Virus record (IMG/VR): IMGVR_UViG_3300022934_002729
Span: 1 to 64,000 of that record
Reading direction: 5' to 3' (one strand)
DNA length: 64,000 bases
From: a virus
The number at the start of each line of letters is the position of its first letter. The first letter of the stretch is position 1. This document shows positions 42,017 through 50,962 of the stretch, one piece after another. A program made the position numbers and the translations under genes. The notes under the pieces were generated by a model that had not been told where the DNA came from, did not search any database, and saw nothing but the letters and a program-made list of their open reading frames with translations.

Positions 42017-42864
42017 TGTTAGGATTTAACAAAAGCACACCTAAACGTATGTTTGTACTCGGGTGTAGTCATTTAAGTGGAGCATACGATATAAATGATC
42101 AGAACGCAGGAGAGCAAAGTTATGCATGGCATCTTTGGAATCTACGAGGACAAAAAGATATTATGTATACTATGCCTAATCCAGGTGAAGGGTTACAGAT
42201 GTATGCTACAATTATAAATTACATGGAAGTAACTGGTCAAATCGAAAGATTTGATCGTTATTTAATACAACTAACAGCCGAACCTAGAATAAGTTATTTT
42301 AATAATTCACACGATCAAGAATTTTATTTTAAAAATTTAGATTTATTTTTACAAGAAAAAAATCCATTCAACGACGGTCGTACTCTTAGTTATTTGTACA
42401 GCAAAGAAGGCACCGGCTGGACTACTAATAATCAACAAATCACAAATGTACACAGAAAATTATACGAAAAACATGAAAATAGATTTAGAACCACCGAAGG
42501 AAAAAATGCTTGGCTTGATGTTAGTGAAAACATGACCAGTGGATTAAACGACCCAGGCTTACTATTACAAAATTTAACTCACGTGTACTATCGATTTATT
42601 ATTGATACTTTAAAAAAGTATAACAGAGAAGTATGTATGTTTACCTGGTGGGGTAATCAAGGATTTACTAATTTACATAAAAAACAAACTGATCCGTGGA
42701 TATTTAACAAACACAATGGTAGTATTAGTAGTAGTATGAAATCTGTTAATAAATGGTTTCCTAGAGAAGAACTTAGTAAAGGTGCTCATTTAAACGGTGA
42801 ACAAAGTTTAATAGTTGCCGAACACTTGCATCAAGAAATAAATCGCAAGGGATATTTTAAATGA
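42016..42864 (+). CDS. SGNH-like hydrolase
   Basis: 282 residues from the ATG at 42016 (TAATG, with GGAAGGA upstream). Block I-like GCSHLSG (16-22), where Ser keeps the catalytic place, and a late KGAHLNGEQSLIVAEHL segment with His as in block V. Between them YLIQLTAEPRISYF matches the block III region of its relatives. Found between two twitch-type radical SAM genes. More divergent than the other two SGNH proteins. Confidence 0.62.
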   Translation: MLGFNKSTPKRMFVLGCSHLSGAYDINDQNAGEQSYAWHLWNLRGQKDIMYTMPNPGEGLQMYATIINYMEVTGQIERFDRYLIQLTAEPRISYFNNSHDQEFYFKNLDLFLQEKNPFNDGRTLSYLYSKEGTGWTTNNQQITNVHRKLYEKHENRFRTTEGKNAWLDVSENMTSGLNDPGLLLQNLTHVYYRFIIDTLKKYNREVCMFTWWGNQGFTNLHKKQTDPWIFNKHNGSISSSMKSVNKWFPREELSKGAHLNGEQSLIVAEHLHQEINRKGYFK

Positions 42865-44030
42865 ATAAAGCAATGTGTGTGGCTCCTTGGCTACACGTAC
42901 ACGTTGAACCAACTGGTGACGTTCAGTTGTGTTGTGCTAGTAATCTTAAACACGATCACAACGAAAGTATGGGAAATCTAAATACAAGCACACCTGAAGA
43001 AATTTGGAATAACGAACGTTATCGTGAAGTTCGTCGTCATATGCTACAGAACAGATTACTTGGAAAATATTGTAGTGCTTGTTATCAGCGTGAAGACGGA
43101 AGTATAAACTGGACCGAAAGACAAAGATTAAACAAAGAATTTCCAATTGGATTTGATTTTGCAAAGCAAACTGATATCGACGGTAGTTTTAATAAAATCG
43201 ACATACGTTACTTAGATATACGTTTTAATAATTTATGTAATTTAAAATGTAGAACATGTGGTCCACATTGGAGTACACAATGGGCTACTGAAATGGGGCT
43301 CGACGATACTGTACAGTATAATCGCAGTTGGCAAAAATTAATACCATATCTTGACAATTTAGAAAAAGTATATTTTGCAGGAGGTGAGCCTCTTATGCAA
43401 CGTGAACACTATGACTTTTTAGAACATTTACTTGAAAAAAATCCTAATGTACAATTACTGTATACCAGTAACTTTACTAGATTAAAACTAGGAAACAGAC
43501 ATGTTATGGATTATTGGTCTCAATTTAGATTAGTAGAAGCCGTTGCTAGTATTGATCATTTTGGCAAACATGCTGCTTATGTAAGAACAGGCAGTGACTA
43601 TGAAAATATAAAACAAAATATTCAAGAAGTAAAGTCATACGGTATTAATACAGTACGTCCTAGTGTTACTAGTGTACTAAGTTTATATAATGTTACTCGC
43701 ATTGGTGATTTTGTAAAACAACTTTGGCAAGATGACATTATTTCTGATATGCGTCAAATTGTTTTTAATATGTTGGTAAATCCTGCAAAACAAAATGCAC
43801 TGATTATGCCAGAACGTGCACGTGACCTTGCACTTGAAAACATACAACAAGGTATTGACTTTGTACAAGAAAAAGGCGACGATCCTGAGAAACTTATATC
43901 AATGCAAAAATGGATCGAACATCACTGGCAGCACGATGCCGAACTGTTTAAACAATTTGTTGAATACAACTTACATCTTGACAAGATTAGAAATACTCGG
44001 TTTGAAGATTTTTATCCTGAATTTGTATAA
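42861..44030 (+). CDS. radical SAM protein with N-terminal twitch module
   Basis: 389 residues. Cys6 (MCVAPWLHVHVEPTG), Cys24-Cys25 (QLCCASN), YCSACY pair; catalytic NLCNLKCRTCGPHWS; FAGGEPLMQ; ASIDHFGKHAAYVRTG. It ends in LDKIRNTRFEDFYPEF, the recurring D-[KT]-x-R-N-x-x-F/Y motif. ATGA overlap with the SGNH gene. Its tail overlaps the convergent radical SAM gene by 19 nt. Confidence 0.9.
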   Translation: MNKAMCVAPWLHVHVEPTGDVQLCCASNLKHDHNESMGNLNTSTPEEIWNNERYREVRRHMLQNRLLGKYCSACYQREDGSINWTERQRLNKEFPIGFDFAKQTDIDGSFNKIDIRYLDIRFNNLCNLKCRTCGPHWSTQWATEMGLDDTVQYNRSWQKLIPYLDNLEKVYFAGGEPLMQREHYDFLEHLLEKNPNVQLLYTSNFTRLKLGNRHVMDYWSQFRLVEAVASIDHFGKHAAYVRTGSDYENIKQNIQEVKSYGINTVRPSVTSVLSLYNVTRIGDFVKQLWQDDIISDMRQIVFNMLVNPAKQNALIMPERARDLALENIQQGIDFVQEKGDDPEKLISMQKWIEHHWQHDAELFKQFVEYNLHLDKIRNTRFEDFYPEFV

Positions 44031-45211
44031 CTAGAAAACTCTGTTAAAAAGTCTGTTAAATTTTGATTTCTAATTCTATCTAGGCTTTTAGTATACAGTA
44101 ATGCTTTTTCCCAATCTTGTTTTTTATCAGGGCCACCAAACATATTTTTTAATTCGTTAACTTTCCATTCCGGAAATATGTTACCTACACGAGTATGTAC
44201 TGAATCTCTAATTTCTTTAGGTAGCACTGCAGGACTTAGAATAGCAGGATCGTATACATAATTATGATGTACCCAAACACCATGTTGATTGTGAAAAAAA
44301 TCATAAAACTCACCAATGGTACTATAATTCATCCAAGATACTGTTTGTGTAATATCTAGTTCAAAGTTTTCTTCTTTAAGTCTTAAAAAGTTACGCATAA
44401 CGTCTGCCCATTTTGTCGGGTATCTAATATACTCATTGCGTTCTTCTAAGTCATCAATACTACAACTTACTTTTACATGGTCAAAGTGTTTCCATAAATT
44501 GATCATTGCTTCGTTCATATTTGTCATGTTGATATTGTACCACAGTTTGATATCTGTTTTACCCATATCAATTAAACGCTGTAAGAACTTAAAGTGTTGT
44601 TTAATTAGAGTTGGCTCGCCGCCATTGATATAAAATGTTTTTACGTTATCACAGTGCTGTAATAAATCTTCCCAAAATTCTTCACGCTCGGGCCAGCGAA
44701 ATCCAAACTTTGTATCATAGTTTGTAATTTTAAATGGTAAATCTTTTTGCAATGCATCATAGTCATTGCGCCACTTACTACTACTAACAGGGTTACATGT
44801 ACGACAAGCAACATTACAAACATTACCCAAACGTAGTTCGACAAAATCTAGTTGCACATCTTGTATATAACCTTCAGTATCTGTTGCTTTTTTTGCTACA
44901 TCTAGTGTATAATCAGGATAATTTTTTATTTCCTCTAAACGTTTCGAAGTTATTCCTTTTGCTTCTTCTGCATAGCAACGTAAACATGCTTGTGGTTTTT
45001 TACCATCTAATACTTGTAGTCGTGCTTTTCTAAACGACTCCGAATTCATAGTATCATGTACAGTATCATGATTTAAGTTGTAATATCTGTTATCGTTGTC
45101 TTTGGAACTACTTCGTGCTTCACGATGATCGGCAATACAACAGTGCGTAACTCCGCCGTGTGGGTGTGTTGCTAGATGTTGAAATAGTAATGGACAAAAT
45201 GTTTCGCTCAT
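44012..45211 (-). CDS. radical SAM protein with N-terminal twitch module
   Basis: 399 residues. Cys6 (FCPLLFQHLATHPHG), Cys24-Cys25 (THCCIAD), ACLRCY pair; catalytic VCNVACRTCNPVSSSKW; INGGEPTLIK; SCSIDDLEERNEYIRYP. The C-terminus has LDRIRNQNLTDFL. Closest in spacing to the gene at 40832. Overlaps the next twitch gene by ATGA. Confidence 0.9.
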   Translation of the reverse strand: MSETFCPLLFQHLATHPHGGVTHCCIADHREARSSSKDNDNRYYNLNHDTVHDTMNSESFRKARLQVLDGKKPQACLRCYAEEAKGITSKRLEEIKNYPDYTLDVAKKATDTEGYIQDVQLDFVELRLGNVCNVACRTCNPVSSSKWRNDYDALQKDLPFKITNYDTKFGFRWPEREEFWEDLLQHCDNVKTFYINGGEPTLIKQHFKFLQRLIDMGKTDIKLWYNINMTNMNEAMINLWKHFDHVKVSCSIDDLEERNEYIRYPTKWADVMRNFLRLKEENFELDITQTVSWMNYSTIGEFYDFFHNQHGVWVHHNYVYDPAILSPAVLPKEIRDSVHTRVGNIFPEWKVNELKNMFGGPDKKQDWEKALLYTKSLDRIRNQNLTDFLTEFSSYTNSG

Positions 45212-46455
45212 AATAAATCTCTTATACGGTTAACTATACGACCAACCGGGCCAGGTTTTAAACAACGTAAACTAGGTATTATTTGCATTACATCTTCATT
45301 TCTAATTTTATCAATACTACTAATATATTCTAAAAATTTATCTTGTAGTTCTGTTTTATCTGTATCAAGGCTACGTATAAATCCTTGCATTTCTGGTAAG
45401 CACCTGCGCTGTGTATCTTCATTTTCTAAATCATAATCATCGATATATTTTTGCCAACGCTTCTGTATTTGTTTTCTTTTGTAACGTGGTAACACTTGTG
45501 CACGTAGGTATTCTGGGAATAACAGTGTATTTACATGAATACGATCCGGTTCAATTATACCTTTTTGAACCCAATGATCAAAAAAATCTGGAGCATGTTC
45601 TGCATTTAATGCACTAATAGTCGGTGTAATACCAAATTCAACATTACGAAGTTCACGAGTAATTGTTCTTGCGTTTTGTTCTATTTCTTCCCAAACAGTT
45701 CCTGTACGTACATACTCACCAACTTCTCCCATTGCATCTATGCTAGCATCAACTCGTATACGATCAAAGTGTCTCCAAAGATCGATTACATTTTTGTTCT
45801 TGTATTTGAGTTTGCTTAGATTTGTATTGTAACTAATGTATATATCTGTTTTGCCAATGTTAATAAGATGTTCAAGAATTTTATAATGTTCATCCATAAT
45901 AAGTGGTTCACCACCGGCAAAATAAAGATGTTCTACTGTGTCAATCCAACTTTCCATATCATCCCAAAGTTCGTCTAAACTGCGTTTTACTTTGAGAATA
46001 CGTTTTTCTTTACCATTGCGTCTGCCTAATTTTACACTATCGTCATGCCAGTTACTGCTAAGTTCTGGCCCGCAACTTCTACATCTAAAGTTACAGATAT
46101 TACTAAAACGTATATCCATGTAACCCATAAAGATATCGTCTAAACTTCCATCTTCTTTTGTTAATGCTGTTCTTGAATTAAAATGTTCAAATTGATGATT
46201 CATATTCATACGCATACTACGAACACCATTACTTTCATGTTCGTAACATCTACTACAACCATCAGTTGGAACATCGTTAAGTACATTTAATCTTAACTCA
46301 CGCATCTTATCACTGTTCCACAATTCTTTAAAAGATTTGTTGTTTGTGTTGCCTAATTGATAATCATGTTTTGCTAAACAACATGGAAAAGTTGTACCAT
46401 CTGGCCATATATGCATATGTATCCATGGTAATATACAATAGTTTTTATTTTCCAT
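45208..46455 (-). CDS. radical SAM protein with N-terminal twitch module
   Basis: 415 residues. Cys7 (YCILPWIHMHIWPDG), Cys25-Cys26 (FPCCLAK), GCSRCY pair; catalytic ICNFRCRSCGPELSSNW; FAGGEPLIMD; ASIDAMGEVGEYVRTG. C-terminal SSIDKIRNEDVMQIIPSL, the recurring motif, plus a short basic tail. Overlaps the kinase-like gene by 11 nt. Confidence 0.9.
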   Translation of the reverse strand: MENKNYCILPWIHMHIWPDGTTFPCCLAKHDYQLGNTNNKSFKELWNSDKMRELRLNVLNDVPTDGCSRCYEHESNGVRSMRMNMNHQFEHFNSRTALTKEDGSLDDIFMGYMDIRFSNICNFRCRSCGPELSSNWHDDSVKLGRRNGKEKRILKVKRSLDELWDDMESWIDTVEHLYFAGGEPLIMDEHYKILEHLINIGKTDIYISYNTNLSKLKYKNKNVIDLWRHFDRIRVDASIDAMGEVGEYVRTGTVWEEIEQNARTITRELRNVEFGITPTISALNAEHAPDFFDHWVQKGIIEPDRIHVNTLLFPEYLRAQVLPRYKRKQIQKRWQKYIDDYDLENEDTQRRCLPEMQGFIRSLDTDKTELQDKFLEYISSIDKIRNEDVMQIIPSLRCLKPGPVGRIVNRIRDLL

Positions 46456-47263
46456 AAATTTCTAAAAGCCTTTCGTGAAAGTTTTTTCTTACTTGTTCTG
46501 GATTATTGTTTAACACATACCATAACCAAAAACGACTCACTCTTTTTAATTCCTTTGGATTGTAATCAAATATAAAATTAAACCACCTATCTGTTATACT
46601 ACGACATACCTGCTCAGGCGGTTGATATATACCATGATCAAAATCAATTATTTCAATTTTTGGGTTTTCTACTGTAGGGTCAATAATAAAGTTACTGCAT
46701 TGATTATCATTTGGATAAAACACAAAACCGTGGTCGTCTACTTTATAATTATCTCTTACAAAATCAAAAAATAATTCCCATAGTAATTCAGCATCTTGCA
46801 AATGTTTTACATCACTGTTATCATATACTCCAAAAAAATCACCTTCTATTATATCTCTAACTGTTATCCCGGGTATTATATCGTAACATTCAACTCTAAA
46901 TCCATTGCTCCTGAGATCTAAACTACTTTGCATACTACGAGTATGACTAAATGTTTTATACATTTTGTGAAAATTATATCCACTAATTTTTGCATTCAGT
47001 CCGACAAATATTTTATACTTTCTTTCTCCAACAATAATACACTGATTGTATTTTGTATACTTCCAAGTAAGTGCAGTATGATCATTTTCATTTTTTTTCC
47101 AAATTGGATCCCCGTCTATAATTAACTGTGCAATATCAATCGCAAATTCTTTTAACGAAAGATCAACATGAGTATTAATATTAACACCATGTATTGTTTG
47201 ACTTAGAAACTGCAAATACTTGTGTATAGTATCACGAAGTAGTAAACGGAGGTTGTTTTCCAT
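46445..47263 (-). CDS. aminoglycoside-phosphotransferase / kinase-like protein
   Basis: 272 residues. The C-terminal third has NDNQCSNFIID followed by IEIIDFDHGIYQPP, which resembles the catalytic-loop Asp...Asn and metal-binding IDFD/E of the APH/choline-kinase fold. An early TIHGVNINTH and the YDIIPGITVRDII segment fit the N-lobe/hinge (cf. P-G-x-x-x) of such kinases. The glycine-rich loop is not clear. It could phosphorylate a sugar or small molecule. Overlaps the large methyltransferase by 32 nt. Confidence 0.5.
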   Translation of the reverse strand: MENNLRLLLRDTIHKYLQFLSQTIHGVNINTHVDLSLKEFAIDIAQLIIDGDPIWKKNENDHTALTWKYTKYNQCIIVGERKYKIFVGLNAKISGYNFHKMYKTFSHTRSMQSSLDLRSNGFRVECYDIIPGITVRDIIEGDFFGVYDNSDVKHLQDAELLWELFFDFVRDNYKVDDHGFVFYPNDNQCSNFIIDPTVENPKIEIIDFDHGIYQPPEQVCRSITDRWFNFIFDYNPKELKRVSRFWLWYVLNNNPEQVRKNFHERLLEIYGK

Positions 47264-49490
47264 TTAAAATTAAACCCTTTGTTTGACGCTTTAGATATTC
47301 GCTCCAAGCATAAAAACTTTGTTCTTTATATCTAAATTGATGCCAATCAAAAATATTACTATGCCAAAACCATGTAGTTGTTTCATTACTATTTTGATTT
47401 ATCAATCTTGATAACAATTTACAATTATTTACTGCATCTAGTTTGACATAAGTTTTAGGTATACTTGAATATCTTTTCAAAAAGTTTAACCAATCATATT
47501 GTGTAATTTCTAATGTATCTAAATCTTCATTAATTGCATCTCTGATGCTAGTGTGTGAACCTCCCCAAAGTGGTTGAATTCTACTATCAACTGTTTCCTT
47601 ATAAACTTCAAACGCTTGATCAAAAATACTATTATCAGTAATGCTTACTTTTGTAAGCCAGTTATCTTGCCACATTCTATAATCTACACTTTGTGGAACA
47701 ACATCAACATATATAAACTGAAACTCTTTTCCAAAATAATTATCAATGTGTGCTTTGTACATACTTTTAAATCCTGCACAGACACTAACATATGTTTTAA
47801 TATTTCTTTGATTACGAACAAGTTCGCCGTCTTTTTGACTGCTCAAATCTTCTGTATTTGTCAAGTACACCTGATGTTGTAGTTGTTCTAAACTAAAATC
47901 GGGTTGTAAATGGTGTACATGATTCTCACTATCTGCGTTAAAATCTGCTTTAATTTTTCTCTTGGGACGTTCTATATCAGTATATAAACAATATACTGCT
48001 CTGTTACCCATTCTTATATCCATGTCAACATTTTTCATGCTCCATGCCCAACGATCAAGTAATGGAATAAAATCTGGACTTTGATAACTTTTACTTGGAC
48101 GTGGTTCAGATATAATAATACATTTTGGATTGTATTTTTCTATTAGACTTTGTACATACTCATCGGTGCTTGGTAATCCATTTTTACCAAAATAATAAAG
48201 TATGCCACTTAAAATAATACAGTCAAACTCTCGATTATATTCAGGTAAACTTAACGCATTCGCTACTTGATAATCATGATTAGGATAGTTAGTTTGACAA
48301 TATTTAATACACTCAGCATCTGTGTCTACACCAGCAATATTATAATTATAGTCTGTTAAAAACTCGTTGACCCGACTATAACCACAACCAATATCGAGAA
48401 TGTTATCACAGTGATTTTCTTTAACAAAATTTGCAATTTGCTGAAAAAGAGGATTTGCACCTGTACCGTTTAGATAGTTCCATGTATAATCATCGGATTC
48501 ATCTTCTTCGATATATGCTCCAGTGACATACGGATATTGTTTCCGCAATAGTACAAATGACTTATAACTCAAAGGATCAACTAATTCTCCAAGTCGGGCT
48601 CTTCCTGGAAAATATTTATTTTCACGATAATTAATGTATTCTTCTAATTTGTTTTCTTTGCACCAGTCATACATTGAAAGAATACTCAGATCATAGTTAA
48701 ATGAAACTTGCGCTGGATCTTCATTGCGTCGGTTAAATTTAAAATTTACCATTGGACGCACATGTGTTTGTTGCTTTACTTCATTGTTTTTAATTAAGTC
48801 AATATCTGCTGTGCTAAAACAAGTTGCTAAATCTTTACCTACAGTTCCAAAGTCTAAATACAAAACTCCAGATTGATCTTCATTACAAAATCTATAATAG
48901 TCGCTGTTAGTAAGTGGCAAATCTAATTCTTCGTCTTTGCAATTACGTATTACTGTTAACAAACTAGGATCGTTATCTATATTCTTTTCTAATATATGAA
49001 CTAACTGATTTATACTTTCGAGCCATTGGTATAGTTGTTGATATTCATCTGGACTATTGTTTAATGCATAACTTACATCTTCAAAATATCTATGCAGTGC
49101 ATTTAGTTTATCTAATTGTCTGTCAGATATAGTTTCGTCAATATACCAATCTGTATTAATTGGATAATTTTTTCTAGCCCACGCATGATGATCGATACTT
49201 TCAATGATTTGGTTTAATTCTTTTCTACACTCTGCATATATTTCCGGTGTAATACTTCCATACTCATTTACAAATAAACGATGTGTTGATACATTTAGAT
49301 TTCTTACATTCCATGCTTGAATAAATTTATTGGTTAATTCAGTTTCATCTAATTTAAATTTTATAATAAATCCGTCGTGCTCAACAGGCATATCAAATTT
49401 ATTAAACGGTTGATAAAGCAATGATGTACTGTTATCAACCGAATGAGATTCAGACGATTTATTACCAAACTGAACTACAAAGTATTTCAT
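47232..49490 (-). CDS. 752-residue multidomain methyltransferase
   Basis: An N-terminal ~340-residue region of unknown fold precedes a class I methyltransferase domain (about 350-480) with motif I NILDIGCGYSRVNEFL, motif II IAGVDTDAECIKYCQ, and FDCIILSGILYYFG. The C-terminal ~250 residues contain a second Rossmann-like start (TYVSVCAGFKSMYKA; FIYVDVVPQSVDYRMW) and a Trp-rich tail (TTWFWHSNIFDWHQF). The three-part layout is unusual; it may methylate a product made by the adjoining radical SAM enzymes. Overlaps the upstream radical SAM gene by ATGA. Confidence 0.75.
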   Translation of the reverse strand: MKYFVVQFGNKSSESHSVDNSTSLLYQPFNKFDMPVEHDGFIIKFKLDETELTNKFIQAWNVRNLNVSTHRLFVNEYGSITPEIYAECRKELNQIIESIDHHAWARKNYPINTDWYIDETISDRQLDKLNALHRYFEDVSYALNNSPDEYQQLYQWLESINQLVHILEKNIDNDPSLLTVIRNCKDEELDLPLTNSDYYRFCNEDQSGVLYLDFGTVGKDLATCFSTADIDLIKNNEVKQQTHVRPMVNFKFNRRNEDPAQVSFNYDLSILSMYDWCKENKLEEYINYRENKYFPGRARLGELVDPLSYKSFVLLRKQYPYVTGAYIEEDESDDYTWNYLNGTGANPLFQQIANFVKENHCDNILDIGCGYSRVNEFLTDYNYNIAGVDTDAECIKYCQTNYPNHDYQVANALSLPEYNREFDCIILSGILYYFGKNGLPSTDEYVQSLIEKYNPKCIIISEPRPSKSYQSPDFIPLLDRWAWSMKNVDMDIRMGNRAVYCLYTDIERPKRKIKADFNADSENHVHHLQPDFSLEQLQHQVYLTNTEDLSSQKDGELVRNQRNIKTYVSVCAGFKSMYKAHIDNYFGKEFQFIYVDVVPQSVDYRMWQDNWLTKVSITDNSIFDQAFEVYKETVDSRIQPLWGGSHTSIRDAINEDLDTLEITQYDWLNFLKRYSSIPKTYVKLDAVNNCKLLSRLINQNSNETTTWFWHSNIFDWHQFRYKEQSFYAWSEYLKRQTKGLILNGKQPPFTTS

Positions 49491-50962
49491 GCTCCGAGTG
49501 TATCCTTTTCAGTATTCCAACCTCCTACTTGTAGATCATCATTTACATAGTCTTCAGTCGTTGCTGGATCGCCTTGTGCATCAATACTAGGAATAATTTT
49601 ATCTGAGTTATACCCTATACTGTCATACCATTCAACAAAACTAGGAAACGTAGCACGGAAATCTTTTCCACGGCGTTTGTCGTACTGTTCGTAAAAGTAA
49701 CGGAAGTCATTGTACAGTTTAGGAGTTTCAGCAGTATTGCGATGTGGAGTTTTTACAACGTCTAAATAATCAATAAGTCGTTGTACTTGTGCAATTTCTC
49801 TAACATTTAACATATCCATTTGTGATGGCAACCACGTTTCAATTTTTTCTTTAAACTTGTTTTTAAGTTCAACAGGAAGAATTGCTGCACTTTGGAAACT
49901 TGGAAAACGTAAAATGTTTAACGAAAGAACAGGAGCACGTTCGCCGTATTCTTTTCTTAATTCCATCATGTCGTCCATAAACTCAGTAATTGTTTCTAAA
50001 CATAAACTATTAATAGTCATCATACAATGTAGTTTTTTAATGTTTGACTGCTTTAGCAAACGCTCAATGTTGCTGCGCCATACATCATACTTAAACCCAT
50101 CACGAGTATATTCATTTTGTGGGCCTGCACACTCTGCACTAGTATAGATTTCAAAGTTACGAATATTAAAAGTACTATCGATCATACGCTGAAAGTGTCG
50201 TTCATTTTCAGGAACAAGATTACTATTAATAGCAAAACGCATATTGCTATGCGGATTTTGATCAAACCAATCAAACAGTTTCCAAATACTTTTATGCATA
50301 AGAGGTTCACCGCCAGTAACACGAATTTCTTCTAAACTATCACTAAGTCCATTTTCCCACCATTTCCAAAAGGCTTGAATGTACGGATTATCTTCTTCGA
50401 GTTTTGTACTACGTGCAGCCCATGGTGCAGTATCAGTAAAATGCCCACGTCCGTCACTTTGTATATTCATGTACGGACCATCTTCTTTGATATCTTTAAC
50501 CCATGTACTACTAAATGCAGGATTACAATAAGAGCAAGCAAAATTACAAGCACGGTCAAATGCAATTTCTAGTGTTTTAAGATTTACATCAGCGTCCCAT
50601 GGCATTTCGGCACTTGCTCTAACATCATCATCTTTAAAAATTTCTGTTTTATAAACACGATCACTGACATTATCTCTACCAATGTCTTCAACTTTCCAGC
50701 AGTATTCGCATTCTTGCGGACGCTCACCCTTGAGCATCATTTCACGCATTTTCTTTTTATGTTTTGTATTATGAATAGCAGTGTAGTTTTCTTTTAGTTC
50801 CTCCATTGGAATCCAATGTCCGGGAGGGTGGTGACAACTAGCAGTTTGTCCATGTCCTAACCAGATAGTAGCATTATACCATTTTGCAGCACAATAACTA
50901 TCACTGATTGGATCAATCATTCTCTTTTTGTATTCTTGAAAATCTTCGTCTTGTCTTCTCAT
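49487..50962 (-). CDS. radical SAM protein, variant N-terminal module (SCHHPPGH)
   Basis: 491 residues. Cys24 (YCAAKWYNATIWLG) is followed not by Cys-Cys but by Ser-Cys43-His-His-Pro-Pro-Gly-His49; Cys85-x2-Cys88 (ECEYCW) is kept. Catalytic Cys139-x3-Cys143-x2-Cys146 (ACNFACSYCNPAFSSTW); VTGGEPLMHK. The same positions (24, 43, 45, 49, 85, 88, 139, 143, 146) recur in the next gene, so the pair forms a subfamily. C-terminal YDKRRGKDFRATFPSFVEW, then an extra ~50-residue tail. Confidence 0.88.
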   Translation of the reverse strand: MRRQDEDFQEYKKRMIDPISDSYCAAKWYNATIWLGHGQTASCHHPPGHWIPMEELKENYTAIHNTKHKKKMREMMLKGERPQECEYCWKVEDIGRDNVSDRVYKTEIFKDDDVRASAEMPWDADVNLKTLEIAFDRACNFACSYCNPAFSSTWVKDIKEDGPYMNIQSDGRGHFTDTAPWAARSTKLEEDNPYIQAFWKWWENGLSDSLEEIRVTGGEPLMHKSIWKLFDWFDQNPHSNMRFAINSNLVPENERHFQRMIDSTFNIRNFEIYTSAECAGPQNEYTRDGFKYDVWRSNIERLLKQSNIKKLHCMMTINSLCLETITEFMDDMMELRKEYGERAPVLSLNILRFPSFQSAAILPVELKNKFKEKIETWLPSQMDMLNVREIAQVQRLIDYLDVVKTPHRNTAETPKLYNDFRYFYEQYDKRRGKDFRATFPSFVEWYDSIGYNSDKIIPSIDAQGDPATTEDYVNDDLQVGGWNTEKDTLGA

